IMG/VR virus record: IMGVR_UViG_3300032278_000021 | Coordinates: 1 to 45,773 of that record | DNA length: 45,773 nucleotides | Direction: 5' to 3' (one strand) | DNA from: a virus | In this document: positions 7,471 through 14,351 of the stretch, in pieces | Position numbering within the stretch: the first letter of the stretch is position 1 | Layout: every line of letters begins with the position of its first letter | Notes under the pieces: generated by a model | What the model was told of the DNA's origin: nothing | The model's input: only the letters and a program-made list of their open reading frames with translations | Database searches by the model: none | Position numbers and translations under genes: made by a program

Positions 7471-7745
7471 ATCATCAACAATATGTAAAGGCTTTGGAAT
7501 GGAACGGCAACAAAAAACTCAAATATACTAATGAGTTCAAACAGATTATATCCAACAGTTCATCAGTAGATATTGATATTGGTGGAACATATTCATGTAG
7601 TGAAATATTCAAACTTGATATAGAAATGCTCAAACAAATTGGATATTTTGATAACCCAATAGAGAAGTTTGATAGTGAGGACTTGAATTTAATAAGACAT
7701 TTCCTATGGAATGATAGAAAATTTGAAAGATTGGAGGAAGCATGA
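7467..7745 (+). CDS. Hypothetical protein, 92 aa
   Basis: No family was recognised. ATG at 7467 overlaps the preceding stop (ATGA) and follows AGGAAAGAG; an upstream in-frame TTG at 7443 is less likely. The product is a mixed-charge 92-residue protein with one Cys and no evident membrane segment. It stands out in the cluster for lacking paired cysteines. Confidence 0.5.
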   Translation: MNHQQYVKALEWNGNKKLKYTNEFKQIISNSSSVDIDIGGTYSCSEIFKLDIEMLKQIGYFDNPIEKFDSEDLNLIRHFLWNDRKFERLEEA

Positions 7746-7746
7746 A

Positions 7747-7932
7747 ATGAAAATTAGACATGACAAAAGTTCAAGCTCTAATAGAATGGAGTTCGAGGCA
7801 TGCAAAAAGACATCACTTGTGAGTAAGGAACGGTTATCACGACCTACCTTAAAGCAAGCAGGTGTCAAGCCGATGACAACTCCAACAAACATGATAAAGC
7901 ATGGGAGTATATTCTATAAAAACCATGATTGA
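7747..7932 (+). CDS. Small basic hypothetical protein, 61 aa
   Basis: The ATG at 7747 follows the previous stop by one base; an earlier in-frame ATG at 7711 would overlap the preceding gene by 35 bases. The product is basic (many Lys, Arg) with a Ser-rich patch and ends near a TIKH-type region. No domain was recognised. Nucleic-acid binding is possible from charge only. Confidence 0.45.
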   Translation: MKIRHDKSSSSNRMEFEACKKTSLVSKERLSRPTLKQAGVKPMTTPTNMIKHGSIFYKNHD

Positions 7933-8098
7933 TATGAAGTATTGGAAATGCAACCTATGTAATATAGAGTTGCCTAATGATGAACAGGCAGATATTCGTA
8001 AGGAAAGACACAGGAAATTTCACATTGATGAATCAGTTGGAACAACTAAGCGTCAAAGAAATTGGACATTTGGTAAGGTAAATTATGTCCTTACTTAG
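7925..8098 (+). CDS. Single C2H2-type zinc-finger protein, 57 aa
   Basis: The product has CNLC followed about fifteen residues later by HRKFH, a C-x2-C...H-x3-H spacing typical of a C2H2 finger, with a basic tail. The ATG at 7925 overlaps the previous gene by eight bases. A single finger plus basic tail suggests a DNA-binding or protein-docking role. Small C2H2 proteins are common in archaeal viruses. Confidence 0.55.
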   Translation: MIDMKYWKCNLCNIELPNDEQADIRKERHRKFHIDESVGTTKRQRNWTFGKVNYVLT

Positions 8099-8171
8099 AT
8101 GGGCGCTCTTTGGTTTCTTTACTTGGCTCATAGTTAGAGGCAGGGAATTAGAACAAGAGGAAAAGAAATGA
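8085..8171 (+). CDS. Membrane micro-protein, 28 aa
   Basis: A 28-codon frame fills the gap between two genes, starting inside the end of one and overlapping the next by four bases (ATGA). The product has one hydrophobic helix (WALFGFFTWLIV) followed by a charged tail (RGRELEQEEKK), the look of a single-pass membrane peptide with a cytosolic acidic tail. Confidence 0.45.
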   Translation: MSLLRWALFGFFTWLIVRGRELEQEEKK

Positions 8172-8398
8172 CTAGAATAGATAGAACAACAGATACAAAA
8201 CGCCTTCTTATTGCTTACAATGATGATACCACTGATGGTTATCAAACCATTGTAGGCTTAGTTACAAAAGAGGGAGGAACTATTATGCTTCCACAAGAAT
8301 ACTGTTACGTAATACTAGATGTTAAAGAGCGAAGCAGTGTATCATGTATGATAGATGGAACTAAAGCAAGAATTGAACGTGAGAGGAAATCGAAATGA
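8168..8398 (+). CDS. Hypothetical protein, 76 aa
   Basis: No family was recognised. The product appears to be a small beta-rich protein with a central stretch GGTIMLPQEYCYVILDV and a basic C-terminus (KARIERERKSK). It overlaps both neighbours by four bases (ATGA). It is flanked by the membrane micro-protein and a zinc-knuckle protein in the same message. Confidence 0.5.
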   Translation: MTRIDRTTDTKRLLIAYNDDTTDGYQTIVGLVTKEGGTIMLPQEYCYVILDVKERSSVSCMIDGTKARIERERKSK

Positions 8399-8526
8399 CT
8401 AGAAGAGAATTTTTCACTAGTATACCAAAAGGATTTGAATGTGAAGTCAGATACTATTGTTCTACTTGTCAAGAAGAAGTGTTAGAAGATGATTTTAAGA
8501 CACATAAATGTGAGGAATCGAAATGA
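8395..8526 (+). CDS. Zinc-finger mini-protein, 43 aa
   Basis: A 43-codon frame joined to both neighbours by ATGA overlaps. The product contains CSTC (residues 22-25) and HKC (37-39), so it can form a C-x2-C...H-x-C site. The end (CEESK) and the ATGA junction are almost the same as those of neighbouring genes, suggesting local duplication. Confidence 0.5.
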   Translation: MTRREFFTSIPKGFECEVRYYCSTCQEEVLEDDFKTHKCEESK

Positions 8527-8684
8527 GTCGTGATCCAAGAGAACAAATTAATGAGTTAAGGCGTGAAGTTCAATCATTAAAACGTGAATTTGGTTGGAGC
8601 AACAAATGGTTAATAGAACTCTTAATAAAGAAAGATAGAAGCACCACACCAAGAATGAGTAGGTATGAGGTTGAATCGAATTGA
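8523..8684 (+). CDS. Small coiled-coil protein, 53 aa
   Basis: This frame fills the interval exactly, with an ATGA overlap upstream and a TTGA overlap downstream. Residues 7-23 show heptad-like spacing (INELRREVQSLKREF), followed by a hydrophobic stretch (WLIELLI) and a basic segment. A short coiled coil is likely. No cysteines are present. Confidence 0.45.
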   Translation: MSRDPREQINELRREVQSLKREFGWSNKWLIELLIKKDRSTTPRMSRYEVESN

Positions 8685-8872
8685 GTAGATACTGCACACA
8701 CTATGTTGATAGTGGTCAAGAAGCATATTACATTGGCAACAAACAAAGAGATAATTCAAGTAGTCATGTTAGTGAACACATGAATGAATGTGGTCAAGAA
8801 GTAGAAATGAACGAGCCATATTGTGATGAGCATACAGCCATGTATACTAAAGAGGAACTAGAAGATGGCTGA
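8681..8872 (+). CDS. Small Cys/His-rich protein, TTG start, 63 aa
   Basis: The frame starts with TTG overlapping the preceding stop (TTGA). The product has Cys5 with nearby His, then Cys in NECGQ and PYCDEH, so it could bind one zinc ion. It is acidic overall. An eight-base overlap joins it to the next gene. Confidence 0.45.
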   Translation: MSRYCTHYVDSGQEAYYIGNKQRDNSSSHVSEHMNECGQEVEMNEPYCDEHTAMYTKEELEDG

Positions 8873-9104
8873 CTATAAAGAAGACCACGACTACGAAGCC
8901 GATAAGATGTGCGAAAACGAATGTGGAGAATATGCTACTGAAGATTCAGGGCTGTGTGAAGAATGTGATTTGGCTACATATGATTGTAAAGAATGCAAAG
9001 ACACAGGAATCATATCAGTTATTCATGGCGAAGATGCAAGTGAATGGATAGAAGAGTATGGTTGTGAATGTCATGATGATCCTAATGAGGGTATAACAAG
9101 ATGA
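8865..9104 (+). CDS. Acidic multi-knuckle zinc protein, 79 aa
   Basis: The product is very acidic and has eight or more cysteines arranged as CENEC, CEEC, CKEC and CECH, enough for two zinc ions. Its last eleven residues (CHDDPNEGITR) are the same as the end of the next gene's product, and the DNA across both stop/start junctions is repeated. The acidic zinc fold could be an adaptor or a DNA mimic; neither is demonstrated. Confidence 0.55.
   Translation: MADYKEDHDYEADKMCENECGEYATEDSGLCEECDLATYDCKECKDTGIISVIHGEDASEWIEEYGCECHDDPNEGITR
9069..9104 (+). repeat. Repeated stop/start junction, copy 1 (copy 2 at 9488-9523)
   Basis: A 36-base segment covering the last codons of one gene and the overlapping ATGA of the next recurs at 9488-9523 with a single mismatch (T to G). 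The two copies lie 419 bases apart and encode the same C-terminal peptide, which points to gene duplication or recombination at the junction. Confidence 0.75.
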
Positions 9105-9523
9105 CACGTAGCGAAGCAAATAAGAGAGGTCGTAATCATGAGGCATTCTCAGATGATAACCATAAGAAAACTCTTAAACATATACTCCACCCACGACACA
9201 TTATTGTTCTAGATGATATTAATAAGTGGATCAATAAGTTAAAACTGAAACGTGTCGGATTAACTGACATACTTACTTGGAATGATAAGATAAAACAAAG
9301 TGAGTATATAATACAAAAGATAGAAGAGGTATCTAAAACAGCTATCGTTGATCAAGATTGGAACGAAGAGGAATCGAAAGATATTGTCATAGAAAAACAG
9401 GTTTGTGAATATAATAAACGTAAGGCTAGTATGTCAGAATTGGAGTGGGAAAAAGTTGGTAAATTCTACCCCAAATGTGATTGTATATGTCATGATGATC
9501 CGAATGAGGGTATAACAAGATGA
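9101..9523 (+). CDS. Hypothetical protein with zinc-knuckle C-terminal tag, 140 aa
   Basis: Residues 1-120 are charged and helical with no recognised domain. The final segment CDCICHDDPNEGITR matches the end of the preceding gene's product almost exactly. It looks as if a short Cys/His tail module has been attached to different bodies. ATGA overlaps link both neighbours. Confidence 0.5.
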   Translation: MTRSEANKRGRNHEAFSDDNHKKTLKHILHPRHIIVLDDINKWINKLKLKRVGLTDILTWNDKIKQSEYIIQKIEEVSKTAIVDQDWNEEESKDIVIEKQVCEYNKRKASMSELEWEKVGKFYPKCDCICHDDPNEGITR

Positions 9524-9900
9524 AACGATTTACAGTAGTAAAACACCATAAAGGATATTGGATTGTCAAAGATGAATTGTATCACTATTTCCCTAATGAA
9601 ACTTGTGTGTTTAGAGAGAATGGTGTAGATAATATTTTCGACAAACGTTTCAACCCACTACATTGTAAACCAAATGTAAGAGAGTGTGAAGAGGCACACA
9701 GTATTGCTGGCGATACTAGTTATGAGAGGGCTGTTGATTACTGCAATAGAATGAACTCTTGTGATGGATTTACTATCGCTGAAATAAAAGATGGCGATGA
9801 AATGATAGAGTATGTTAATACAGAAAACTATCCACCTGATGTTTACGAACAGAAAGAATTAGGTGTTGTGCATTTAGTTAATTGGAGAAAACTAAAATGA
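9520..9900 (+). CDS. Hypothetical protein, 126 aa
   Basis: No family was recognised. The product is rich in Tyr, Val, Asp and His with five cysteines that are not closely paired (CVF, HCK, ECEE, YCNR, SCDG), so disulfides or a dispersed metal site are possible. It has no signal peptide. ATGA overlaps join it to both neighbours, which places it in the message of the GP88-family gene. Confidence 0.5.
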   Translation: MKRFTVVKHHKGYWIVKDELYHYFPNETCVFRENGVDNIFDKRFNPLHCKPNVRECEEAHSIAGDTSYERAVDYCNRMNSCDGFTIAEIKDGDEMIEYVNTENYPPDVYEQKELGVVHLVNWRKLK

Positions 9901-10709
9901 ACATACCAGAAGCAATAAAGATAACAGGTGGACTAACTAACACAAGCAAGATGCCATGCTACTCGTATGGCATTCCTGCTTACACATGTAAAGTCGGTGG
10001 GCAATTACGAAGAGAAGTAGAGAACTCTGTTTGTTCTAAGTGTTATGCTCACAGAAGCAGATACATAATAAAGAATGTGAAAGACTCTTATCATAGAAGA
10101 TATGAACGTGTCCTTGAAGCTCTTAAAGACAACGGTAGTCATTTAGACTATGTTAATTGGGTTGAAGCCATGACATATCTTATAAACAGTTATGGCTCTA
10201 AGTATTTCAGATGGTTTGATAGTGGCGATCTTCTTAGTGTAAAACACCTAGAAATGATAATAGATGTGGTTAGGGCAACACCAGATGTTATGCATTGGCT
10301 TCCCACATTAGAATATGAAGTAGTGTATAGATATTGGTGTGAGAATGGTAAGTTAGACCAGATACCAAATCTTGTAATAAGAATGTCCACACCTGTTATT
10401 GATGGATATCCTGTCACAAACATGGCAGAAAAAATTGGGTGTAAAACTTCTAACGTAAGTGCGAAGAAAAGAGAATCACTTAAAGCCTTTAAGGATTATG
10501 TCAAGCAAGCAGAATTTATTACTGAAGCAGTAGAAGATGGTGTTGCTCCTGAAGGTCTAGTAGAGGAAATACTTACAGGTATGAACCTAATAAGAACATT
10601 GTCAAAATCTGATAACATATGTCCTGCAAAAATGCAGGATAATTCGTGTATGGAATGTAGGGCGTGTTGGGATAAGACAATACCAAACATAACTTATATC
10701 CAACATTAA
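9897..10709 (+). CDS. GP88-family phage protein
   Basis: The 270-residue protein resembles the phage gene product 88 (GP88) family. Marks are an N-terminal ITGGLTNTSKMPC, YGIPAYTCK, then VCSKCYAHR, a central YFRWFDSGDL and a C-terminal cysteine group (CPAKM, CMECRACW). The conserved cysteines suggest an Fe-S or zinc site. The family has no agreed function. ATG 9897 overlaps the previous stop; an in-frame TTG at 9882 is less likely. It is the last rightward gene of the block, followed by a T-run. Confidence 0.65.
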   Translation: MNIPEAIKITGGLTNTSKMPCYSYGIPAYTCKVGGQLRREVENSVCSKCYAHRSRYIIKNVKDSYHRRYERVLEALKDNGSHLDYVNWVEAMTYLINSYGSKYFRWFDSGDLLSVKHLEMIIDVVRATPDVMHWLPTLEYEVVYRYWCENGKLDQIPNLVIRMSTPVIDGYPVTNMAEKIGCKTSNVSAKKRESLKAFKDYVKQAEFITEAVEDGVAPEGLVEEILTGMNLIRTLSKSDNICPAKMQDNSCMECRACWDKTIPNITYIQH

Positions 10710-10765
10710 CTCTCTTTTTTTTAAAGCTCCATTACGCATACGCGTATGCGCGCGCAAGTCTGCAA
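10710..10765. promoter_or_regulatory. Convergent gap with T-runs and a 16-bp palindrome
   Basis: Between two convergent genes lie TCTCTTTTTTTT (10711-10722), suited to terminate the rightward transcript, and a perfect palindrome CGCATACGCGTATGCG (10735-10750). Its core TACGCGTA and the adjoining TTACGC (10732) match the repeats of the leader at 138-715, hinting that one protein binds both places. Confidence 0.55.
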
Positions 10766-11098
10766 CTAGATTTCTTTGTTTTTCTTTATAGGGTGCTTCC
10801 TTACAAATGCCTTAACTCTTGCTCTTACCCTGCTAGTTTTTCTATTATGTATTGTTCTTGTTAATGAAAAACAACCACGAACGTTGCAATAATATTGTCC
10901 TATATAAGAACCATGATCAATAGTTTTGCCACACGCTATACATTTCCAACTAACAGAACTTGTATATCTAAGCATACGGCATCTTCTACAAAATCTATAT
11001 TTCCTAGATTTTTTTTGTCTTGATAATTCATACTCAGTTAAGGGAGTCTTGCACCTTATATTTATACAGTAATTATCAACCACTCTTAATTGAACCAT
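10766..11098 (-). CDS. Zinc-ribbon protein with basic tail, 110 aa
   Basis: The ATG at 11098 has AGGAG eight bases upstream, so it is preferred over the earlier in-frame start at 11125. The product has CINIRC, CRRC, CIAC and CNVRGC, enough for two zinc ribbons, and a very basic C-terminus (RVRARVKAFVRKHPIKKNK). Nucleic-acid binding is likely from charge and fold. It overlaps the small upstream gene (11076-11240) by 23 bases. Confidence 0.6.
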   Translation of the reverse strand: MVQLRVVDNYCINIRCKTPLTEYELSRQKKSRKYRFCRRCRMLRYTSSVSWKCIACGKTIDHGSYIGQYYCNVRGCFSLTRTIHNRKTSRVRARVKAFVRKHPIKKNKEI

Positions 11099-11240
11099 TT
11101 TTTTTCTCCTTATTATTTTTAGCAAGTTCCTTTTCTACCTTAGCAGTTTCCTTTTCTACCCTAATAAAACATTCATTACATAAGTCTAATCTATCTATTT
11201 TTTTATTAACATTTTCTGCTAAGCAGATATGACACACCAT
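11076..11240 (-). CDS. Zinc-knuckle/coiled-coil mini-protein, 54 aa
   Basis: The product begins MVCHICLAENV and has a second pair CNECF, giving C-x2-C...C-x2-C, then a Lys/Glu helix (VEKETAKVEKELAKNN). A TATA-like element (about 11260-11270) is centred near 11265, about 26 bases upstream of the ATG. It probably forms one message with the zinc-ribbon gene that follows. Confidence 0.5.
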   Translation of the reverse strand: MVCHICLAENVNKKIDRLDLCNECFIRVEKETAKVEKELAKNNKEKKNGSIKSG

Positions 11241-11277
11241 AAAAAATTATTTTTTTTTCTTTATTTAAATGTTTAGA

Positions 11278-11532
11278 TTATAATGCCATATCAGCCCATT
11301 GCATATTAAATATGATTGCTTCTTCCTGCGCCTCATCTAGAGTTTCGTTAAGGCTGGGTTGTACACCACATTTTTCGCCTAAACAATGGTGTATTACCTC
11401 ATGTGTGATGGTTTTATAGACATCTTCTATGGTTTCATGCATTGATATGAAAATAAGACATCTTTCCGTTTCCTCATAATATACACCCCTATTATCTGCC
11501 TGCCCTAGTTTAAAATCGGTTATTAAAGCCAT
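11278..11532 (-). CDS. Small HExxH metallopeptidase-like protein, 84 aa
   Basis: The product contains THEVIHHCL (HEVIH zinc motif, about residues 44-48) and a downstream acidic stretch (ETLDEAQEE) that could provide the third ligand. This is the minimal core of small phage-encoded putative metallopeptidases of the SprT/ImmA-like kind. There is no signal peptide, so it would act in the cytoplasm. It is much shorter than full SprT proteins, so proteolysis is unproven. It is divergent from the membrane-protein gene at 11577 with only 44 bases between. Confidence 0.55.
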   Translation of the reverse strand: MALITDFKLGQADNRGVYYEETERCLIFISMHETIEDVYKTITHEVIHHCLGEKCGVQPSLNETLDEAQEEAIIFNMQWADMAL

Positions 11533-11576
11533 TATAATCAGTTATATTTAATATGTATTAAATTTATTCTTTTTTT

Positions 11577-11837
11577 ATGAGACTAATCCATCAATTCCTT
11601 GACTGGTATGAGAGGCATATGGCTAAAAGTCTTATAATAAGCGCAATTATCTTATACGCCCAAATCCCACATACAATAACAGCAGCAGAGTGTTTTTTTG
11701 GAGATCATGACCACACAATGATATATGGTAAAAATATAATTCTGGATTTTCTTATATATGGGATAGATTTACTTGAATTAATCCCAATAATCGGCATTAC
11801 ACTTGCTATAGTAGCAAAGGTAAGAAAGAAGGTTTAA
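11577..11837 (+). CDS. Small membrane protein, 86 aa
   Basis: Two hydrophobic segments are visible: about residues 18-36 (LIISAIILYAQIP) and 57-80 (FLIYGIDLLELIPIIGITLAIVA), with a basic end (KVRKKV). A TATA-like TTATATTTAATA lies about 26-34 bases upstream. Small two-helix membrane proteins in viruses are often holin- or egress-related, but nothing here proves that. Confidence 0.5.
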   Translation: MRLIHQFLDWYERHMAKSLIISAIILYAQIPHTITAAECFFGDHDHTMIYGKNIILDFLIYGIDLLELIPIIGITLAIVAKVRKKV

Positions 11838-11861
11838 ATGGGGGTTAATTAACTTGGAAGC

Positions 11862-12008
11862 ATGGTTAAAGAAGAAAAGAAGACGAAAGAGAAAGATTGG
11901 CAGCAAGAGTATAAGAAATTAGCCGAGTTTCATAACGCAAACATCGCAAAAATCGAAGATGCATTATTTAACTTGCAGGCTTTATGCAAGAATGTGAGGG
12001 TAAGATGA
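11862..12008 (+). CDS. Small charged helical protein, 48 aa
   Basis: The frame fills the gap and overlaps the next gene by four bases (ATGA at 12005). The product is Lys/Glu-rich at the N-terminus (VKEEKKTKEKDWQQEY) and helical throughout. No family was recognised. Confidence 0.45.
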   Translation: MVKEEKKTKEKDWQQEYKKLAEFHNANIAKIEDALFNLQALCKNVRVR

Positions 12009-12190
12009 CTGACGAAGAAAAGGCAGTTTATGAGATAGGATTAGAAATAAATGATTCTACGACATCACATAACAATAATCATGCAATTCACTTAAAGTCT
12101 AAGACAGAAAACGTTGAAAAGTTACTAGAAATGGCAGAAACATTCCTAAAAAAGCATAAATGTGAAACTGAAGACAGAAAACACTTATAG
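12005..12190 (+). CDS. Hypothetical acidic helical protein, 61 aa
   Basis: ATG 12005 overlaps the preceding stop (ATGA); an in-frame ATG at 11984 would overlap more. The product is acidic at its start (MTDEEKAVYEIGLEI) and ends in a Lys/His-rich helix. No recognised domain. The ATGA overlap suggests it is translated together with the 48-residue protein before it. Confidence 0.45.
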   Translation: MTDEEKAVYEIGLEINDSTTSHNNNHAIHLKSKTENVEKLLEMAETFLKKHKCETEDRKHL

Positions 12191-12210
12191 TAGAAGAGAA
12201 AACTAAGCAC

Positions 12211-12462
12211 ATGGCTAAAGATGAATATCCAAACCAACCACGTTGGGATGTTGTAGAAAAACTACATGATAAGATAGATGAAGACATAACTAAGGCTTTT
12301 CATGATGACAAACTAAGTATAATCGAGGTTGATTTTGCACTTCTTATGATACATGAGAAGATAAATCAACAAAAGATGGAATTATATAATATGTATTTCC
12401 AACAGAAAGAAGAGCCAGAAAAGGAACAAACAAAAGACGCACCTGATAACCTGTATAAATAA
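12211..12462 (+). CDS. Hypothetical helical protein, 83 aa
   Basis: No family was recognised. The product is helical and acidic with a run HEKINQQKMELYNMYFQQK and a Glu/Lys-rich tail. Its stop shares a base with the ATG of the next gene. It has no cysteine and no membrane segment. Confidence 0.5.
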   Translation: MAKDEYPNQPRWDVVEKLHDKIDEDITKAFHDDKLSIIEVDFALLMIHEKINQQKMELYNMYFQQKEEPEKEQTKDAPDNLYK

Positions 12463-12605
12463 TGGTTATCGCTGACTTGGGCGAATACGTAGATACATCA
12501 GAACCTTGTAGATTATGTAGAAAGGAATCAATCTCAATTTCAGGTCATAAAAAATATTGTATAATTTGTTATAAGGAATTATTAGCCAACGCTATACTAA
12601 AGTAA
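12462..12605 (+). CDS. Zinc-ribbon mini-protein, 47 aa
   Basis: The frame starts on the last base of the previous stop. The product has CRLC (16-19) and CIIC (33-36), a classical two-knuckle ribbon. Its 3' end overlaps the convergent nuclease-like gene by 14 bases, so transcription of the two may interfere. Confidence 0.5.
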   Translation: MVIADLGEYVDTSEPCRLCRKESISISGHKKYCIICYKELLANAILK

Positions 12606-12921
12606 TAGCCTCTTTAAGTTCTGCTATAGATTTTTCGTTTTTTCTCTCCTTAAACAGTTCAGGACAGTCATAATCCCACACATCAACAACCGTATGACCA
12701 TTCCACTCCAATGTTTTCTTCTGTACTAGGTCTCTCTCTGCTGTATGCATGCCTCTATGATGTGCATCCTGTATTCTGAATACCATTATCTTTTGGTCAG
12801 TTTTTACCACTATATCAAGTGTTTCTTTCTCCTGTCTTTCTGTAAGAGTTCCCTGCCACTCCTCATTAAGTAAATTCCTAAAAGGAACTTGGATTGTGTA
12901 TTCTGCACTTACACCATACAT
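12592..12921 (-). CDS. Nuclease-like protein with disturbed start
   Basis: From ATG 12921 the product has 109 residues. A core LDIVV...IMVFRIQDAHH...RD...QKK...LEWNGHTVVDVW resembles the beta-sheet and helix pattern of Vsr/DUF559-type PD-(D/E)XK nucleases, though the catalytic set is not certain. The frame stays open upstream for 25 more codons with protein-like content (VNEKGQFIGKGEETALSIL) but no ATG, GTG or TTG. A well-placed ATG (12980, overlapping the previous stop) is in another frame. Either a single-base indel, a frameshift or an unusual start is implied. Confidence 0.5.
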   Translation of the reverse strand: MYGVSAEYTIQVPFRNLLNEEWQGTLTERQEKETLDIVVKTDQKIMVFRIQDAHHRGMHTAERDLVQKKTLEWNGHTVVDVWDYDCPELFKERKNEKSIAELKEAITLV

Positions 12922-12976
12922 ATCTTTTAGTATTGATAACGCTGTTTCTTCCCCTTTTCCTATAAATTGACCTTTC

Positions 12977-13324
12977 TCATTTACTTTCGTATTTCCTCAC
13001 CAAAATATCCCATTTCTTTTTCTGTCCTCTTACGTTTATCACCAAAACCTTGAAATCTTTCTTATTACACAAAAAGTCCTTTATTGGTTGAGCTTTAGCC
13101 CACGCATTTGTCTTTATTTGTATGAAAATAGCCTCTCCGTCTTCATTAAAGCATATACCATCAAATAAGTTCCACAGGTCTAATGCCCTATACCATTCTC
13201 CTACAGAATAGATTAAATCGAGTCTTTTTCCATGTGCCTTTAGCCAGATATCATCATAACCATTTTCAAGAAGCCATAATACAGCTTTCCTGTTGGATGC
13301 CCTCATCCGTTGTCTTGGGTTCAT
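12977..13324 (-). CDS. PD-(D/E)XK-like nuclease, 115 aa
   Basis: The product contains FDGICF (D55) and AIFIQIKT (Q69-x-K71), the D...(E/Q)xK layout of compact restriction-type and Holliday-junction-like nucleases, followed by a beta strand FKVLVINVR. The Gln in place of the usual Glu occurs in some families. It lies just downstream of RadA with a six-base gap, which suits a role in recombination or DNA-end processing. Alternatively it degrades host DNA. Confidence 0.6.
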   Translation of the reverse strand: MNPRQRMRASNRKAVLWLLENGYDDIWLKAHGKRLDLIYSVGEWYRALDLWNLFDGICFNEDGEAIFIQIKTNAWAKAQPIKDFLCNKKDFKVLVINVRGQKKKWDILVRKYESK

Positions 13325-13330
13325 ATGTCA

Positions 13331-14335
13331 TCATTTTTCTGGACTGTCAATACCCTTTGCATTTAAAATAAACTCTGCATCTTGTTGTGGGTGTTCTGGA
13401 CTATCTACCATCCTTGCTATTCTTTTTTTACCTGATTTCTTAAAGTATATTCTGTATGTTGACGCATGACCCACAATATTACCACCTATTGGTTTTATTG
13501 GATCACCAAACATTACTGCTGGATCGGATTGAACTTGATTCGTAAATAGGACTGTACAATAAAAATAAAATGAAATATTCTTCAAATGAGTCATTAATCG
13601 TGCTATCTGATTTTGCCTTTCAGCCAAAGTTCCTCTACCAAGATATTCCTCCCTAAATTGACCTATAGCACCATCAAAGATAACCAGTCTTGGTTTCTTT
13701 TCCTGTAAAATCTTTGAAAGGCTGTTGACAGTACCCATTAGTTGTTCTGTGTTAGGACAGTAATAATATGTTATTCTTTCCAAATATTCTTTGGCTTCTT
13801 CCTTATCTTCGACATATCCCTTAGCCATCATTATCTCCACTATTCTTTTAGGTCGAAATGTATCTTCACAATCAATCCAAACTACATTTTTTTCAGCACG
13901 AATTGCCTCAACTGTTAATGAATTACTAAATTGGGTTTTACCAGAGCCAAAAGCACCATATACTTCATAAGTACACTCAGGTTTAACACCACCTCCTAAT
14001 AGGTTGTCTATTTCCTCACACTTTGTACTTAATAATGGGTAGTTCTCTTGATATTCCATAAGTTCTACTGTGTTCATGTCTGTAGACCTAATCAGTTTAT
14101 TATCTTCAAGTATTTTTTGACATTGAAATACCCATTGATCGGATTTTGATTTGGTAACACCTGTTATCTCTGACACTTCTTTTGATCCTCTTATACATAT
14201 ATCAAATATTGATGTTACACCAAACGATTCTAATTTTTTCTGTGTTACAGTACCAACACCGTCTAACTGTTGTATTGAATAATCTACGTCTGGCTCTGTT
14301 TGTATTTGCACTATTTCCTTAGAGTCTTCTTCCAT
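13331..14335 (-). CDS. radA: RadA recombinase
   Basis: The 334-residue protein has the archaeal RadA plan. An N-terminal helix-hairpin-helix (LDGVGTVTQKKLESFGV, 24-40) precedes the recombinase core with Walker A GAFGSGKTQ (127-135), Walker B LVIFDG (217-222), TNQVQSDP and the L2-like KPIGGNIVGHAS, ending MVDSPEHP. It would polymerise on single-stranded DNA and promote strand exchange in replication restart or recombination-dependent replication. The gene follows mcm with a 16-base gap in the same message. Length and motifs are complete, so it is likely active. Confidence 0.93.
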   Translation of the reverse strand: MEEDSKEIVQIQTEPDVDYSIQQLDGVGTVTQKKLESFGVTSIFDICIRGSKEVSEITGVTKSKSDQWVFQCQKILEDNKLIRSTDMNTVELMEYQENYPLLSTKCEEIDNLLGGGVKPECTYEVYGAFGSGKTQFSNSLTVEAIRAEKNVVWIDCEDTFRPKRIVEIMMAKGYVEDKEEAKEYLERITYYYCPNTEQLMGTVNSLSKILQEKKPRLVIFDGAIGQFREEYLGRGTLAERQNQIARLMTHLKNISFYFYCTVLFTNQVQSDPAVMFGDPIKPIGGNIVGHASTYRIYFKKSGKKRIARMVDSPEHPQQDAEFILNAKGIDSPEK

Positions 14336-14351
14336 ATTAATCTTCCTAACC

